Below are positions 1 through 8,027 of a stretch of DNA of 20,625 bases, in pieces. The notes below the pieces were generated by a model, which ran no database searches, was not told the origin of the DNA, and worked only from the letters and a program-made list of their open reading frames with translations. Position numbers and translations under genes: made by a program. The stretch spans positions 1 to 20,625 of the forward strand of contig CAZWFV010000011.1 of NCBI GenBank assembly GCA_964633405.1, written 5' to 3'. The first letter of the stretch is position 1. The number at the start of each line of letters is the position of its first letter. The stretch is from JAMCRD01 sp964633405 (lineage in GTDB: Bacteria > Patescibacteriota > Minisyncoccia > UBA6257 > Colwellbacteraceae).

Positions 1-163
1 GGATTGTCTTGGGGTCGTACGGCAGTGGTTCAAAATTATGGCTTTCGCAGTATTTTTCCCCTTGGAAAAGGCCGCAATCCACCACGATGCGGTCATCGCC
101 CGATTCAATAAGATAACTTGAGCCGGTTACGACGCCGGCTGCGCCCAGAAATTTAACTCTCAT
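1..163 (-). CDS. Beta-CASP metallo-beta-lactamase-fold nuclease, N-terminal fragment
   Basis: Only the first 54 codons lie in the window; the rest runs off the left edge. The reverse-strand protein starts MRVKFLGAAGVVTGSSYLIE and continues through VDCGLFQGEK. This is the typical opening of the beta-CASP branch of metallo-beta-lactamase-fold proteins (RNA-processing nucleases and relatives); the Asp-Cys-Gly strand ends motif 1. The metal-binding HxHxDH motif would lie downstream and cannot be seen. The ATG shares one base with the TGA of the upstream Mur ligase (TGATG), and AGGA sits 5 bases before the ATG, so the start is well supported and translation is probably coupled. From family knowledge it would act on RNA in the cytoplasm; the exact substrate cannot be told from this fragment. 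Confidence 0.8.
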   Translation of the reverse strand, partial: MRVKFLGAAGVVTGSSYLIESGDDRIVVDCGLFQGEKYCESHNFEPLPYDPKTI

Positions 164-1371
164 CACTTTCCTAATTCGGCGAGAATCTCCTCGGACGCTC
201 CGCGATCAGACCAGGGGATTCTCCTCCCGCCCGCAACCCTGATATAGGTTTCGCTGCCCTTACCTGTCATGATAACAACATCACCCTCCTTTGCGCCAGC
301 TATGGCTGTCTTTATCGCTTCGCGTCGGTCAAGTATCTTGGCGCTCTTGCCCCTCTTGGCTGAACTTATGCCGCTCTCTATCTCGTTGATTATCTCCATG
401 GGGTCTTCATCAAAGGGGTCTTCATTGGTCAATATTATCCGCGAGCAGAACTCGGAGGAAATTTCTCCGAACTTGGGCCGTTTCCACTTGTCGCGCCCGC
501 CGCCGGCGGAACCCAGAACACAAATCATTCTTTTAGGACTTAATTCCTTCTTGAGGGTCTTATAAACGGTGGCGAGGGACTCTGGAGTGTGGGCGTAATC
601 GACGACCACCGCGAACGGTTCACGCTTGATGAATTCCATCCTGCCCGGGACGCCGCGGAACGTCTTAAAAACGCGGCGACGCACGAGCTCGGTGATTCCT
701 ATCGATTTCAGTACGGCCTCGGCGGCAGCTACGTTCTCCTTATTGAAATCCCCCATTAATACAGAAGACAAATCGTAGTCCGCAACGTCCTTCTTGAAAA
801 ATACCGTTGCCTGATTGTCCGCCGCCTCGATAAAAGAGTTAGCGTTTGAATCTTCCCCGTTTACGAAGAATCGTTTGGGGTCTTTCTTTGAAAATGTGCG
901 CACGTCCTTAAAGAAGGTGGTCTTCGCTCCGAGGTAGTTCTCAAAGCTGCCGTGCGACTCTATGTGCTCTGGATGGATGTTGTTGAATACGGCCACGTCA
1001 AAATCTATGAATCTGTCGCGGTATTGCCTTATACCTTCGGAGGTAACCTCGATGAGGACGTAGCCGCATCCGCCTTTGACCGCCTGGCGCATGAAGCGCT
1101 GCAGGAAGAAACGTCCGGGCATGGTGTTGCCGGATAGATTAAGTTTCGAGAGTGCGCCTATTTTGACGCGGACCGATGAGGACAGGGCGACACCCTCTCC
1201 GGCTGCCTCCAGTCCGGCGGCTATAATCTCGAGAACGGTGGATTTGCCCTTGGTACCGGTCACGCCGATCACAAACAATTCCTGGGAAGGGTGGCGATAT
1301 ACAACCGCTCCGATATAGGCCAGCAGGAAATGGTAGGTTCTCTTCAATTCTTCGAGCGGGCGACCCATCAC
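163..1371 (-). CDS. MurE-like Mur ligase without the N-terminal UDP-binding domain
   Basis: Cytoplasmic ATP-dependent amide ligase related to UDP-MurNAc-tripeptide synthetase. The P-loop GVTGTKGKST is at residues 36-45. The Mur central-domain segment FNNIHPEHIESHGS starts at 129, with the likely carbamylated Lys in GAK at about 150. The C-terminal domain has VVDYAHTPESL near 257, GSAGGGRDKWKRP near 287 and GKGSE at 370. The whole protein is about 400 residues against nearly 500 for classical MurE, and the shortfall is at the N-terminus, where domain 1 (uridine nucleotide binding) should be. Where DAP-type MurE has DNPR, this protein has NEDPFDEDP (316-324), so the third amino acid is unclear. 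The first codon can be GTG at 1371 or ATG at 1368. The ATG shares one base with the ruvA stop (TGATG) and has AAAGGG just upstream, so it is the more likely start. It lies in an operon between ruvA and a beta-CASP nuclease. Confidence 0.85.
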   Translation of the reverse strand: MMGRPLEELKRTYHFLLAYIGAVVYRHPSQELFVIGVTGTKGKSTVLEIIAAGLEAAGEGVALSSSVRVKIGALSKLNLSGNTMPGRFFLQRFMRQAVKGGCGYVLIEVTSEGIRQYRDRFIDFDVAVFNNIHPEHIESHGSFENYLGAKTTFFKDVRTFSKKDPKRFFVNGEDSNANSFIEAADNQATVFFKKDVADYDLSSVLMGDFNKENVAAAEAVLKSIGITELVRRRVFKTFRGVPGRMEFIKREPFAVVVDYAHTPESLATVYKTLKKELSPKRMICVLGSAGGGRDKWKRPKFGEISSEFCSRIILTNEDPFDEDPMEIINEIESGISSAKRGKSAKILDRREAIKTAIAGAKEGDVVIMTGKGSETYIRVAGGRRIPWSDRGASEEILAELGK

Positions 1372-1952
1372 CCTTTCATCTTCTTTAAGGCGTCGCGCAA
1401 CCTGTCGCCTACGTCTTTGAGTTTGGGGTCTATCTTGGTCAGGACCTGTCTGGCTTGATTTTGTGAATAGCCTAAACTGCGCAGGGCATTATATACGTCG
1501 TCATCCGCCTCCAAGGCGGCGGCGAACTTACCTACCCCGCCCCTGCTGATGAGTTTCATCTTGTCTTTCAGTTCTAGCACTATCCTCTCAGCCGTCTTGC
1601 GGCCTATGCCCGGCGCGCGATCCAACATCTCCACTCGTCCTTCAGCAATGGCCGACACTAGATTGTCGACTGGCATCGCTGACAATAAGGCCATCGCCAA
1701 GCGCGGTCCCACTCCCGAGACAGAAGTCAGGGCCCCGAAACAATTGAGCTCGGCCAGGTCGATGAAGCCGAACAGTTCCAGTGCATCCTCACGCACATGA
1801 AGATACGTCGATAGACTTGCCGCCTGCCCCACGGCTGGCAGTTTATCCCTGGTTCGCAGAGATATGGAGATCTTCAGGCCTATCCCGCCAACCTCAATCA
1901 CCGCGAAACTCAGTTCCTTAGCCTTTAGAATGCCCGAAACGCTATAGATCAT
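1368..1952 (-). CDS. ruvA: Holliday junction branch migration protein RuvA
   Basis: RuvA tetramers bind the four-way junction and load the RuvB motor. The 194-residue length is normal for the family. The N-terminal OB-fold domain starts MIYSVSGILKAK and includes YLHVREDALELFGF at about 50-63. Two helix-hairpin-helix motifs follow: LTSVSGVGPRLA (75-86) and LDRAPGIGRKTAERI (110-124). A flexible linker leads to domain III, which contacts RuvB: DDDVYNALRSLGYSQNQA (150-167). The ATG at 1952 has GGAG only three bases upstream, close for a Shine-Dalgarno site, with AT-rich sequence (TATATC) just before it. It heads the minus-strand operon and is divergent from the TraR/DksA gene. No ruvB lies beside it in this window; ruvC is about 18 kb away. 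Confidence 0.95.
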   Translation of the reverse strand: MIYSVSGILKAKELSFAVIEVGGIGLKISISLRTRDKLPAVGQAASLSTYLHVREDALELFGFIDLAELNCFGALTSVSGVGPRLAMALLSAMPVDNLVSAIAEGRVEMLDRAPGIGRKTAERIVLELKDKMKLISRGGVGKFAAALEADDDVYNALRSLGYSQNQARQVLTKIDPKLKDVGDRLRDALKKMKG

Positions 1953-1984
1953 TCTCTCCGATATATATTATCTCGAATTGAGCT

Positions 1985-2013
1985 TTGACGCACTACTTGT
2001 TTTAGCCTATCTT
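1985..2013 (+). promoter_or_regulatory. Sigma-70-like promoter for the TraR/DksA gene
   Basis: TTGACG at 1985-1990 (5 of 6 to consensus), a 17-base spacer, then TATCTT at 2008-2013 (4 of 6). The predicted start near 2020 leaves only about 9 bases before the ATG at 2029 and no Shine-Dalgarno site, so the mRNA would be leaderless or nearly so. Confidence 0.5.
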
Positions 2014-2028
2014 TTACTTATACATATT

Positions 2029-2355
2029 ATGTTGACCAAAGAATTTGTGGCCGAATCGAAGAAAAAATTATTGCAGGAAAGGGCCCTCCTGGAGGAAGAG
2101 GTGGAGAAACTGAAGAAGACCGGCTTTGGCCATGATGGCGTTGATGACGAAGAAGCGAAGGCTTCTGAGGTGGAGCAGATTGAGAACAACGGCAGCGTAG
2201 CCGACGTGTATTCGGCCAGGCTGGTCGATATAGACTCGGCTTTGGAGAAGATAGAAAGCGGCTCTTATGGCCGGTGCGAGAAATGTGGCAAGGAGCTATC
2301 GGAGGAGGTGCTAAGGCTTGATCCCGAATCGCGCCTCTGTGAGAACTGCAGATAA
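2029..2355 (+). CDS. TraR/DksA-type C4 zinc-finger protein
   Basis: A 108-residue soluble protein. The N-terminal part (about 1-60) is a charged coiled coil, followed by an acidic stretch. The C-terminal zinc finger of the TraR/DksA/YocK type contains GSYGRCEKCGKEL and, after SRL, CENCR, giving paired CxxC motifs. From family knowledge such proteins bind RNA polymerase through the secondary channel or act as stress regulators; which role applies here is not shown. An in-frame TTG at 1978 would add 17 hydrophobic residues, but that stretch overlaps a good promoter and such a leader is foreign to the family, so the ATG at 2029 is chosen. It is convergent with the LysM gene, with a 16-base gap and no clear terminator between them. 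Confidence 0.88.
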   Translation: MLTKEFVAESKKKLLQERALLEEEVEKLKKTGFGHDGVDDEEAKASEVEQIENNGSVADVYSARLVDIDSALEKIESGSYGRCEKCGKELSEEVLRLDPESRLCENCR

Positions 2356-2371
2356 TTCGTCTGGCTGGGAA

Positions 2372-3415
2372 TTATTTGGCCAGGGGGTTCTCCGCGCCGA
2401 CAACTTCGAAATACAGATTACACCCCAACGTTCCTCCGGTCTGGCCCGTATTGCCGGCTTTGGCTATTTCCTTGCCTCCGGCAACATAGTCACCGACGGA
2501 AACTTCGTTGCTCGCGGTATGGGCATAGACTGTCTGGACTCCGGCCATAGGATGACTCACCTCAACAAATCCGCCGAGGCCGTTGTTCCACTGCCCGGGG
2601 TCGCCCACCTTTGTTACTAGTCCCTCAGCCGAAGCGTATATCGAATCGCCGCATACGGCGGAAACCTCTACTCCGTTGTTGTTGTCCAAACTGCCCACAT
2701 TCGTGATGCTATACATAGGCGGTCGCAGATAACCGCCCAGATTCAATAAGCCCTGACCGGTCTTGTTCTTAAGCGGCTTGCCCCCCTCTATCACGATTAT
2801 GTCCCCGACCTGAATGGAGGGGTTGCCCATTAAGGTAATTATATTGGAGGGGCTTACATTGAAGGTCGCGGCTATGGAGCTAATTGTGTCTCCGTTCTGG
2901 ACGTTATAAAGTACGCCCGATACGGGCAGTATGATCAGCTCCTGGCCAACCACGAGTGGCGCGCCCCTGCTGAGGTTGTTCGCCCACCATATGGTGTTTC
3001 TGGATATGTTGAACTTCACGGCCAGACTGCTTACCGTATCCCCTTTGCTCACTTTATATATAACCGATCCGTCCTGGCTCAGGGAAAGACCACTGACCGG
3101 GCTGGCCGAAGCAAGAACCGCCCCATCATTCATGACGGAGCTAGCATAGGTGACTGCGGCCGGCTGGGGATTACCCACCGGTCCAGCTGCGCTGGCAATC
3201 GCTCCTCCTTCGAGCGCGAGGTTAGGACCGAGCGCGACCAGGGTCGACGGGGGCGGAGCCGGGAGGACTGGCTTGATCAGGAGTATCGCCGCTATCAGTA
3301 GCCCGGTGATTGAAACGACCGGCATAGCCGGCCCTTCCTTTAGCCACCTGGCTAGTTTGTGTACTATGCTATTGATAACAGTGAAATGATAGAACGCGAC
3401 GGGCCTAAAAATCAA
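2372..3415 (-). CDS. LysM-repeat protein with degenerate M23 (LytM-like) domain
   Basis: Predicted cell-surface, membrane-anchored protein. In the long form a basic segment (HKLARWLKEG, 19-28) precedes a hydrophobic anchor (about 31-48), then a Pro/Ala/Ser-rich linker. Two LysM domains follow (about 119-163 and 169-210; each has a GDT motif and ends near LIILP or DIIVIE), then an M23 peptidase fold (about 240-338). LysM binds glycan of peptidoglycan. The catalytic motifs are broken: the HxxxD site reads NNNGVEVSA and the HxH site reads GCNLYFEV, while YAHT is kept. It is therefore probably a non-enzymatic binding or scaffold domain. The start is uncertain. The TTG at 3415 keeps the positive segment before the anchor but overlaps the divergent helicase start. 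The ATG at 3325 has AGGAAGG seven bases upstream but leaves the signal uncharged. The 3' end is firm. Confidence 0.85.
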   Translation of the reverse strand: MIFRPVAFYHFTVINSIVHKLARWLKEGPAMPVVSITGLLIAAILLIKPVLPAPPPSTLVALGPNLALEGGAIASAAGPVGNPQPAAVTYASSVMNDGAVLASASPVSGLSLSQDGSVIYKVSKGDTVSSLAVKFNISRNTIWWANNLSRGAPLVVGQELIILPVSGVLYNVQNGDTISSIAATFNVSPSNIITLMGNPSIQVGDIIVIEGGKPLKNKTGQGLLNLGGYLRPPMYSITNVGSLDNNNGVEVSAVCGDSIYASAEGLVTKVGDPGQWNNGLGGFVEVSHPMAGVQTVYAHTASNEVSVGDYVAGGKEIAKAGNTGQTGGTLGCNLYFEVVGAENPLAK

Positions 3416-5173
3416 TCAGACCACAAGCTAATCGATTTGAGCCCTACGCAGAGGGAAGCCGTCGAGCACGGGGAGGGCCCACTATTAATAGGGGCGGGCG
3501 CCGGCAGCGGAAAAACCAGAACACTGACCCAGCGAGTCATCCATCTTATAAAACAGGGCGTAAGCCCACGGCGGATCATAGCTATAACCTTCACTAACAA
3601 AGCTGCTGACGAGATAAAACACAGGATTTACGCCGAGATACCCCCGAAAACGATCGAGCAGATGCCCTTTTTAGGCACATTCCACTCCTTCGGAGCGAGA
3701 GTGCTGCGCGAGGAAGCTAAAATCCTCGGCCGCACTTCACGCTTCACAATCTTCGACGACAGCGACTCCCTGCGCGTGGTGAAAAGGGTGTCCGTGCGCC
3801 TGGACCTCAACTCGCTCCGCCACCCGGCCAGCAAGACCGCCCACAAGATATCAAAGGTGAAAACGGAACTTATTAACCAGGATGAGTTAGGTGGGGTAGA
3901 TAAGGAGATATTCGCGGCTTACGAGGGAGAACTGAGATTGAACAATGCTTTTGATTTCGAAGACTTAATCGAGAAACCGGTGCGCCTGTTCGAGTCTCAC
4001 CCGAACATAATAGAGAAGCACCGCAAACGCTACTCATATATATTGGTGGATGAATTCCAGGACGTTAACCGAGCCGAATATGCATTGGTCAAACTATTGG
4101 CCGCGCAGCACCGTAACCTAAACGCAATCGGCGACGACCAGCAGTCTATATACCGCTTCAGAGGGGCCGACTTCAGAAATTTTATCGACTTTGAGAAAGA
4201 TTGGCCCGGGGTAAAGGTGATCAATCTGGGGGAGAACTACCGTTCCAGCGGCGCAATTGTCCGAGCCTCGTACGGCGTCATTAAGAACAACAAACATCAG
4301 CGGCTGAAGAGGTTGTGGACTTCCAACGACGAAGGCGTCCCGATAAGAATTGTGGCTACCGACAACGCCGAAGATGAAGCAGATAAGATTGTTTCCGAGA
4401 TATCCTCATCCGATCCGGCATCGCGGGAGGTAGCCGTGCTTTACAGGACCAACGCTCAGTCCCGGGCGCTGGAGGGAGCCCTGTCCCTGGCTGGAATCCC
4501 CTATGAGATATTCGGCGGACTGAAATTCTATGACCGCAAGGAAGTCAAAGACATAATATCCGCGGTGCGCTATGCCTTAAACCCGAAAGACCTGGTCAGC
4601 TTGGAGAGGTTGCAGAAAACTTTTCGCAAAGCAGTGGCCAGGGAACTGGAAGATAAATTACCCAAACTTGGAGAGGAACTGGAGCTTATGGAACTGATAG
4701 GTTTCTTCATGAAAACTACCGATTATCCGACGTATTTAAGCGACAAGTTTGAGAACGTGGAGGACCGTCTGGAAAACGTCAAAGAACTCCTGGGGTTCGC
4801 TGGCACCTTCGCCGATTCCTCCGAATTCCTGGAGAGGGTGACTTTACTTCAGGACGCCGACCGTCCGGCCAAGAACATCTCCGGCAACGGCGTGAAACTA
4901 ATGACTATACACATGGCCAAGGGGCTCGAGTTTGACAAGGTCTTCATCGCCGGCGCTGCCGAGGGCGTACTCCCCCACCAGCGATCGCTGTCCGCCCTAG
5001 AGGAGGTAGAAGAGGAACGCCGATTGATGTACGTCGCGATGACCCGGGCTAGACAGGAGCTGGTCATATCTTTCTACGGAATGGCTTCGCGTTTCCTGTA
5101 CGAGGTACCGCCTGAGCTGGTGAAGTTCGAGGGATTGAGCGGTTGGAGCGGCAACGGAGACGTTTATATTTAA
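3386..5173 (+). CDS. uvrD: UvrD/PcrA-type superfamily 1A DNA helicase, short form
   Basis: ATP-driven 3'-to-5' DNA helicase used in repair and replication restart. All SF1 motifs are visible: Q-motif region LSPTQREAV (18-26), Walker A GAGAGSGKT (36-44), Walker B VDEFQD (from about 221), motif III GDDQQSIYRFRGAD, motif IV GENYRSS, motif V LMTIHMAKGLEFD and motif VI YVAMTRAR (about 548). At 595 residues it is well short of typical PcrA/UvrD (roughly 700 or more). The span between FYDRKE and motif V is only about 122 residues, so the 2B subdomain is reduced, and the C-terminal tail after motif VI is also short. A GTG at 3359 is in frame, but the ATG at 3386 fits the family start and clears the divergent gene better. 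rsmA follows after 2 bases. Confidence 0.92.
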   Translation: MIERDGPKNQSDHKLIDLSPTQREAVEHGEGPLLIGAGAGSGKTRTLTQRVIHLIKQGVSPRRIIAITFTNKAADEIKHRIYAEIPPKTIEQMPFLGTFHSFGARVLREEAKILGRTSRFTIFDDSDSLRVVKRVSVRLDLNSLRHPASKTAHKISKVKTELINQDELGGVDKEIFAAYEGELRLNNAFDFEDLIEKPVRLFESHPNIIEKHRKRYSYILVDEFQDVNRAEYALVKLLAAQHRNLNAIGDDQQSIYRFRGADFRNFIDFEKDWPGVKVINLGENYRSSGAIVRASYGVIKNNKHQRLKRLWTSNDEGVPIRIVATDNAEDEADKIVSEISSSDPASREVAVLYRTNAQSRALEGALSLAGIPYEIFGGLKFYDRKEVKDIISAVRYALNPKDLVSLERLQKTFRKAVARELEDKLPKLGEELELMELIGFFMKTTDYPTYLSDKFENVEDRLENVKELLGFAGTFADSSEFLERVTLLQDADRPAKNISGNGVKLMTIHMAKGLEFDKVFIAGAAEGVLPHQRSLSALEEVEEERRLMYVAMTRARQELVISFYGMASRFLYEVPPELVKFEGLSGWSGNGDVYI

Positions 5174-5175
5174 AA

Positions 5176-5958
5176 ATGGGGCAGAGGTTGGGACAACACT
5201 TCCTGAAAGACGATCGCGTTCTAGAAAGGATCTCTGCGGCACTGGATATCAAGCCCGGCGAGGCCATAATCGAAATAGGTCCGGGCCACGGCGAACTTAC
5301 CCGACATATATTGAAGGCTGATCCGGCTGCGTTTATAGCCGTTGAGAAAGACGCCGAATTAGCGGAATCTCTGAAGAAAACGTTGAAGGCGCGCCGACTG
5401 AAGATGGTAAATGGAGATGTCTTGAAAGTGCTCCCAAAAATAATCTCGGGATTGCACAACAAGCCCTATAAGATAGTCGGAAATATTCCCTACTACATCA
5501 CCGGACATCTGCTAAGAGTAGTTTCCGAACTCGATCCAAGACCGCTGGGGGTCGTGATTACGATCCAAAAAGAGGTAGCTGAACGAATCTGCGATGATCC
5601 GCCAAGAATGAGTTTGTTGTCGGCCAGTGTGCGTTTCTGGGGAGAGCCGGGGATTGTTGGGGTAGTAAGAAGGGGGTCGTTCCAACCAGCGCCGAAGGTT
5701 GATTCGGCCGTTCTTTTAATAAGAGTCAAGCCAACCCCGCGCGCCGACACCAGCAACTACTACAGATTCATAAGGGTTCTCTTCAGACAACCGCGCAAAA
5801 CCATATTGAACAATCTTAACGGCTGCAATCCCAGCGTGCCCAAAGTTGAGATTATAAAATCTCTGCGGTCTATGGGTCTGTCGCCGACCCTGCGACCGGG
5901 AAATCTTGATATGAATTCGATAATAAAATTGAGCCGTGTTTTTTGCACAACTGCGTGA
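5176..5958 (+). CDS. rsmA: 16S rRNA (adenine-N6,N6)-dimethyltransferase RsmA (KsgA)
   Basis: Dimethylates two adjacent adenines in the 3'-terminal hairpin of 16S rRNA during small-subunit assembly. The 260-residue length is normal. The protein opens MGQRLGQHFL, typical of the family. The SAM-binding motif is EIGPGHGELT (33-42), the acidic residue after motif II appears in VEKD, and the catalytic NIPY is at 103-106, followed by YITG. The C-terminal part has FQPAPKVDSAVL and LFRQPRKTILNNL, both family signatures. The ATG lies 2 bases after the helicase stop; an upstream in-frame start at 5143 would overlap the helicase and add an atypical leader, so it is rejected. No Shine-Dalgarno site is seen, so translation may be coupled. 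Its TGA stop is embedded in the extended -10 of the next gene. Confidence 0.95.
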   Translation: MGQRLGQHFLKDDRVLERISAALDIKPGEAIIEIGPGHGELTRHILKADPAAFIAVEKDAELAESLKKTLKARRLKMVNGDVLKVLPKIISGLHNKPYKIVGNIPYYITGHLLRVVSELDPRPLGVVITIQKEVAERICDDPPRMSLLSASVRFWGEPGIVGVVRRGSFQPAPKVDSAVLLIRVKPTPRADTSNYYRFIRVLFRQPRKTILNNLNGCNPSVPKVEIIKSLRSMGLSPTLRPGNLDMNSIIKLSRVFCTTA

Positions 5959-5964
5959 TATTAT
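5956..5964 (+). promoter_or_regulatory. Extended -10 promoter for the type IV cluster
   Basis: TGATATTAT is an extended -10 (TGn plus TATTAT, 5 of 6). It overlaps the rsmA stop codon and ends 7 bases before the VirB6-like ATG at 5972. Transcription would start at or next to the A of the ATG, predicting a leaderless mRNA. No convincing -35 is seen, as expected for an extended -10 promoter. Confidence 0.5.
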
Positions 5965-5971
5965 GTGAGTA

Positions 5972-8020
5972 ATGTCAAGACTGAAATCGGCTTTGGTTGC
6001 TGGACTCGTGATATTCGCCATCGGAGGCACACTCATCTCGCCTGCGCTGGCCCAGAACGTTCCGCTAAACGGTCAGAGGATCACAAGTACGGCGCTGGGT
6101 TCGGACATGACATCCGGTCTCGGTAGCAATGCCGGTAGCACCGGTAGTACGGCATCCGGTCTCGGTAGCAACGCCGGTAGCGCCGGTGGATCGTCCGGCA
6201 ACAGTTGTTCGCTTACGGTAAGTCTGTTAAGTTTCGACATTTCCGGTTTCATAAACTGTTTAGTCTCCGATCTGCTGCAGGCGGTGATCAATCTGATCAA
6301 GGACATGATTGCTGTCTTGATTGCTGCACTGCTGTGGCTGGCGGGCCAGTTCGTCAATTTCGCCATCGGCCTCAACCTGCTTCTAACCGCAGGTGGGTGT
6401 GACACCTTGGCTTGTCAGGGGTGGAAATATTCCTTGGGGCTTACCGACTATCTATTCGTCATCGGCATAATAATAATATCCTTCGGTGTTATATTGCGCA
6501 GTGGCTTCGGCGAGAAGCTGCTTCCTAGATTCATAATAACGGCGATACTAATCGGTTTCTCTTACTACATAGCGATATACCTGATCGCGGCCTCAACAGC
6601 GGTGACCAGCGGCTTCATCACCCAAAGCGGCGCCACAAACTATGTCACCGCGCTTAACACTCTATCTAGTACGTTCAGTAATGTACAGACCAGCGGCATC
6701 TCTCTCGGCAGCACCTTAAGCGCCACCGCCCTTGGTTTCGCAAGTATATTCTTCGAAGTAATATTCGGACTTGTAGCTTTCGTCACCCTGATGGCGGTCG
6801 GCGTCATGTTTCTATACAGATACGTGGCCCTGGCCATACTGCTCATCCTTCTGCCGTTCGCGATGTTTCTGGGCATCTTCCCGATAAAATTGAGTGGCGT
6901 GGCGGCATGGGCCGGGTGGGTAGAGCAATTCACTCGTTGGATAATCTTCGGTCCAGTCATGGGCTTCTTTATGTGGATTGCCTTCGCTCTAGCCAATACT
7001 TATAAGATACCCCCCTTAGCTGGTGCAGACGTCCTTGTTGCTCAGCTCGGCAACATGATCGTAGAGGTTGGTTTATTGTTGGGTGGTTTGATCGCCGCCA
7101 ATAAACTCGGCATAAGGGGGGCCGGCGCATTCACTAAGTTCGCCAAAGACGTGGTACCTATCGCCGTGGGAACTGCGGCGGTGGGCGGGGCTGCTTACGG
7201 AGCCAGCAGGTTCCTGGTTGGCGGAGGCGAGAAAGGCGGAACTAACCGAGGGGGTCAGTTATCGAATTTCCTGGCTAAGCTGCCGGTAGTCGGAACCGTG
7301 GCTAGTTCGTATGTCGCCCAGAAAACAAAGGCTGGCGTTGACACTAGGGTAACTGCCGTCAGCTCCCGCCTTAAGGACCTTAGCGACGATGCTGTTTACA
7401 GCCAAGCAGCGCTTAGCAACTCAATGGAGCACCACGCCGTCACTGCGACAAAATTTAACGAGCTTGCCCGGCGGAATCTGTTGGATAGGTTTAAAAAGGA
7501 GCATCCAAAGTTGTTCGAGATGATGAAGGGGAGGGCTAGAACAACCGGGGTTTACCAGGACATCCTGGCCAACAGACCGGATCAGGCGAAAGATTTTGGA
7601 AAGACTATTGAGGAAGCGATGAGGGGCGCCGATGCGAGCAAGATTAGCGAGGACGCGCTTAGAAATAAGGAGGTTAGAGAGAATATGACCGACGAGCACG
7701 TAAAGACGCTAGCCACAAAGGGCACGCCGAAACAGAGAGCGGCTTTCAGCGAAGGAGTGATAAGCGACAGGGTCAGCAGCCTGAACATCAAGAAGTTGGA
7801 TGAGCTAAACGATGCCTTGAAAAAATTTGATAAGGATATAAAAACCGCCACGCAGGCTAACAATAAAACATATGCCAACCAACTGACCGGCGAGAGAGAG
7901 GCGTTCGAGAAACAAATCAATGATATAACCGCCAACCTAAGCCGCGCCGAGAAAAAGACTTTAGCTCACCATAAAATCATAAGTGATAACCTACTTTGGC
8001 AGAAAGACAAGGAAAAGTAA
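5972..8020 (+). CDS. VirB6/TrbL-like polytopic type IV secretion channel protein
   Basis: A 682-residue inner-membrane protein and first gene of the type IV cluster. It has a signal peptide with basic start MSRLKS, a hydrophobic core and the AxA-type site SPALAQ (23-28). A Gly/Ser/Asn-rich low-complexity stretch with two copies of SGLGSNAGS follows (about 48-77). Hydrophobic segments are at about 92-138, 158-176, 187-212, 252-304 (two or more helices), 322-342 and 353-378. The block near 252-342 resembles the conserved core of VirB6/TrbL proteins. From about residue 440 to the end it is hydrophilic, helical and rich in Lys, Glu and Asp, probably cytoplasmic. From family knowledge VirB6 proteins form part of the membrane channel. 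The assignment rests on topology and on the PrgI, VirB4 and pilin neighbours, not on strong sequence identity. Confidence 0.75.
   Translation: MSRLKSALVAGLVIFAIGGTLISPALAQNVPLNGQRITSTALGSDMTSGLGSNAGSTGSTASGLGSNAGSAGGSSGNSCSLTVSLLSFDISGFINCLVSDLLQAVINLIKDMIAVLIAALLWLAGQFVNFAIGLNLLLTAGGCDTLACQGWKYSLGLTDYLFVIGIIIISFGVILRSGFGEKLLPRFIITAILIGFSYYIAIYLIAASTAVTSGFITQSGATNYVTALNTLSSTFSNVQTSGISLGSTLSATALGFASIFFEVIFGLVAFVTLMAVGVMFLYRYVALAILLILLPFAMFLGIFPIKLSGVAAWAGWVEQFTRWIIFGPVMGFFMWIAFALANTYKIPPLAGADVLVAQLGNMIVEVGLLLGGLIAANKLGIRGAGAFTKFAKDVVPIAVGTAAVGGAAYGASRFLVGGGEKGGTNRGGQLSNFLAKLPVVGTVASSYVAQKTKAGVDTRVTAVSSRLKDLSDDAVYSQAALSNSMEHHAVTATKFNELARRNLLDRFKKEHPKLFEMMKGRARTTGVYQDILANRPDQAKDFGKTIEEAMRGADASKISEDALRNKEVRENMTDEHVKTLATKGTPKQRAAFSEGVISDRVSSLNIKKLDELNDALKKFDKDIKTATQANNKTYANQLTGEREAFEKQINDITANLSRAEKKTLAHHKIISDNLLWQKDKEK
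6111..6187 (+). repeat. Two-copy 42-base-period repeat inside the VirB6-like gene
   Basis: The 35-base copies at 6111-6145 and 6153-6187 differ at only two positions. Both start CATCCGGTCTCGGTAGCAA and keep the reading frame (period 14 codons), encoding SGLGSNAGS-type linker just after the signal peptide. GGTAGC and GCCGGT submotifs recur within it. It is likely to vary in copy number by slippage. Confidence 0.8.
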
Positions 8021-8027
8021 TTTTTAG

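Noticed and set aside
1978..2028. Hydrophobic 17-residue N-terminal extension of the TraR/DksA protein from a TTG
   Set aside because: It overlaps a good -35/-10 pair and such a leader is not found in this family; the ATG at 2029 fits.
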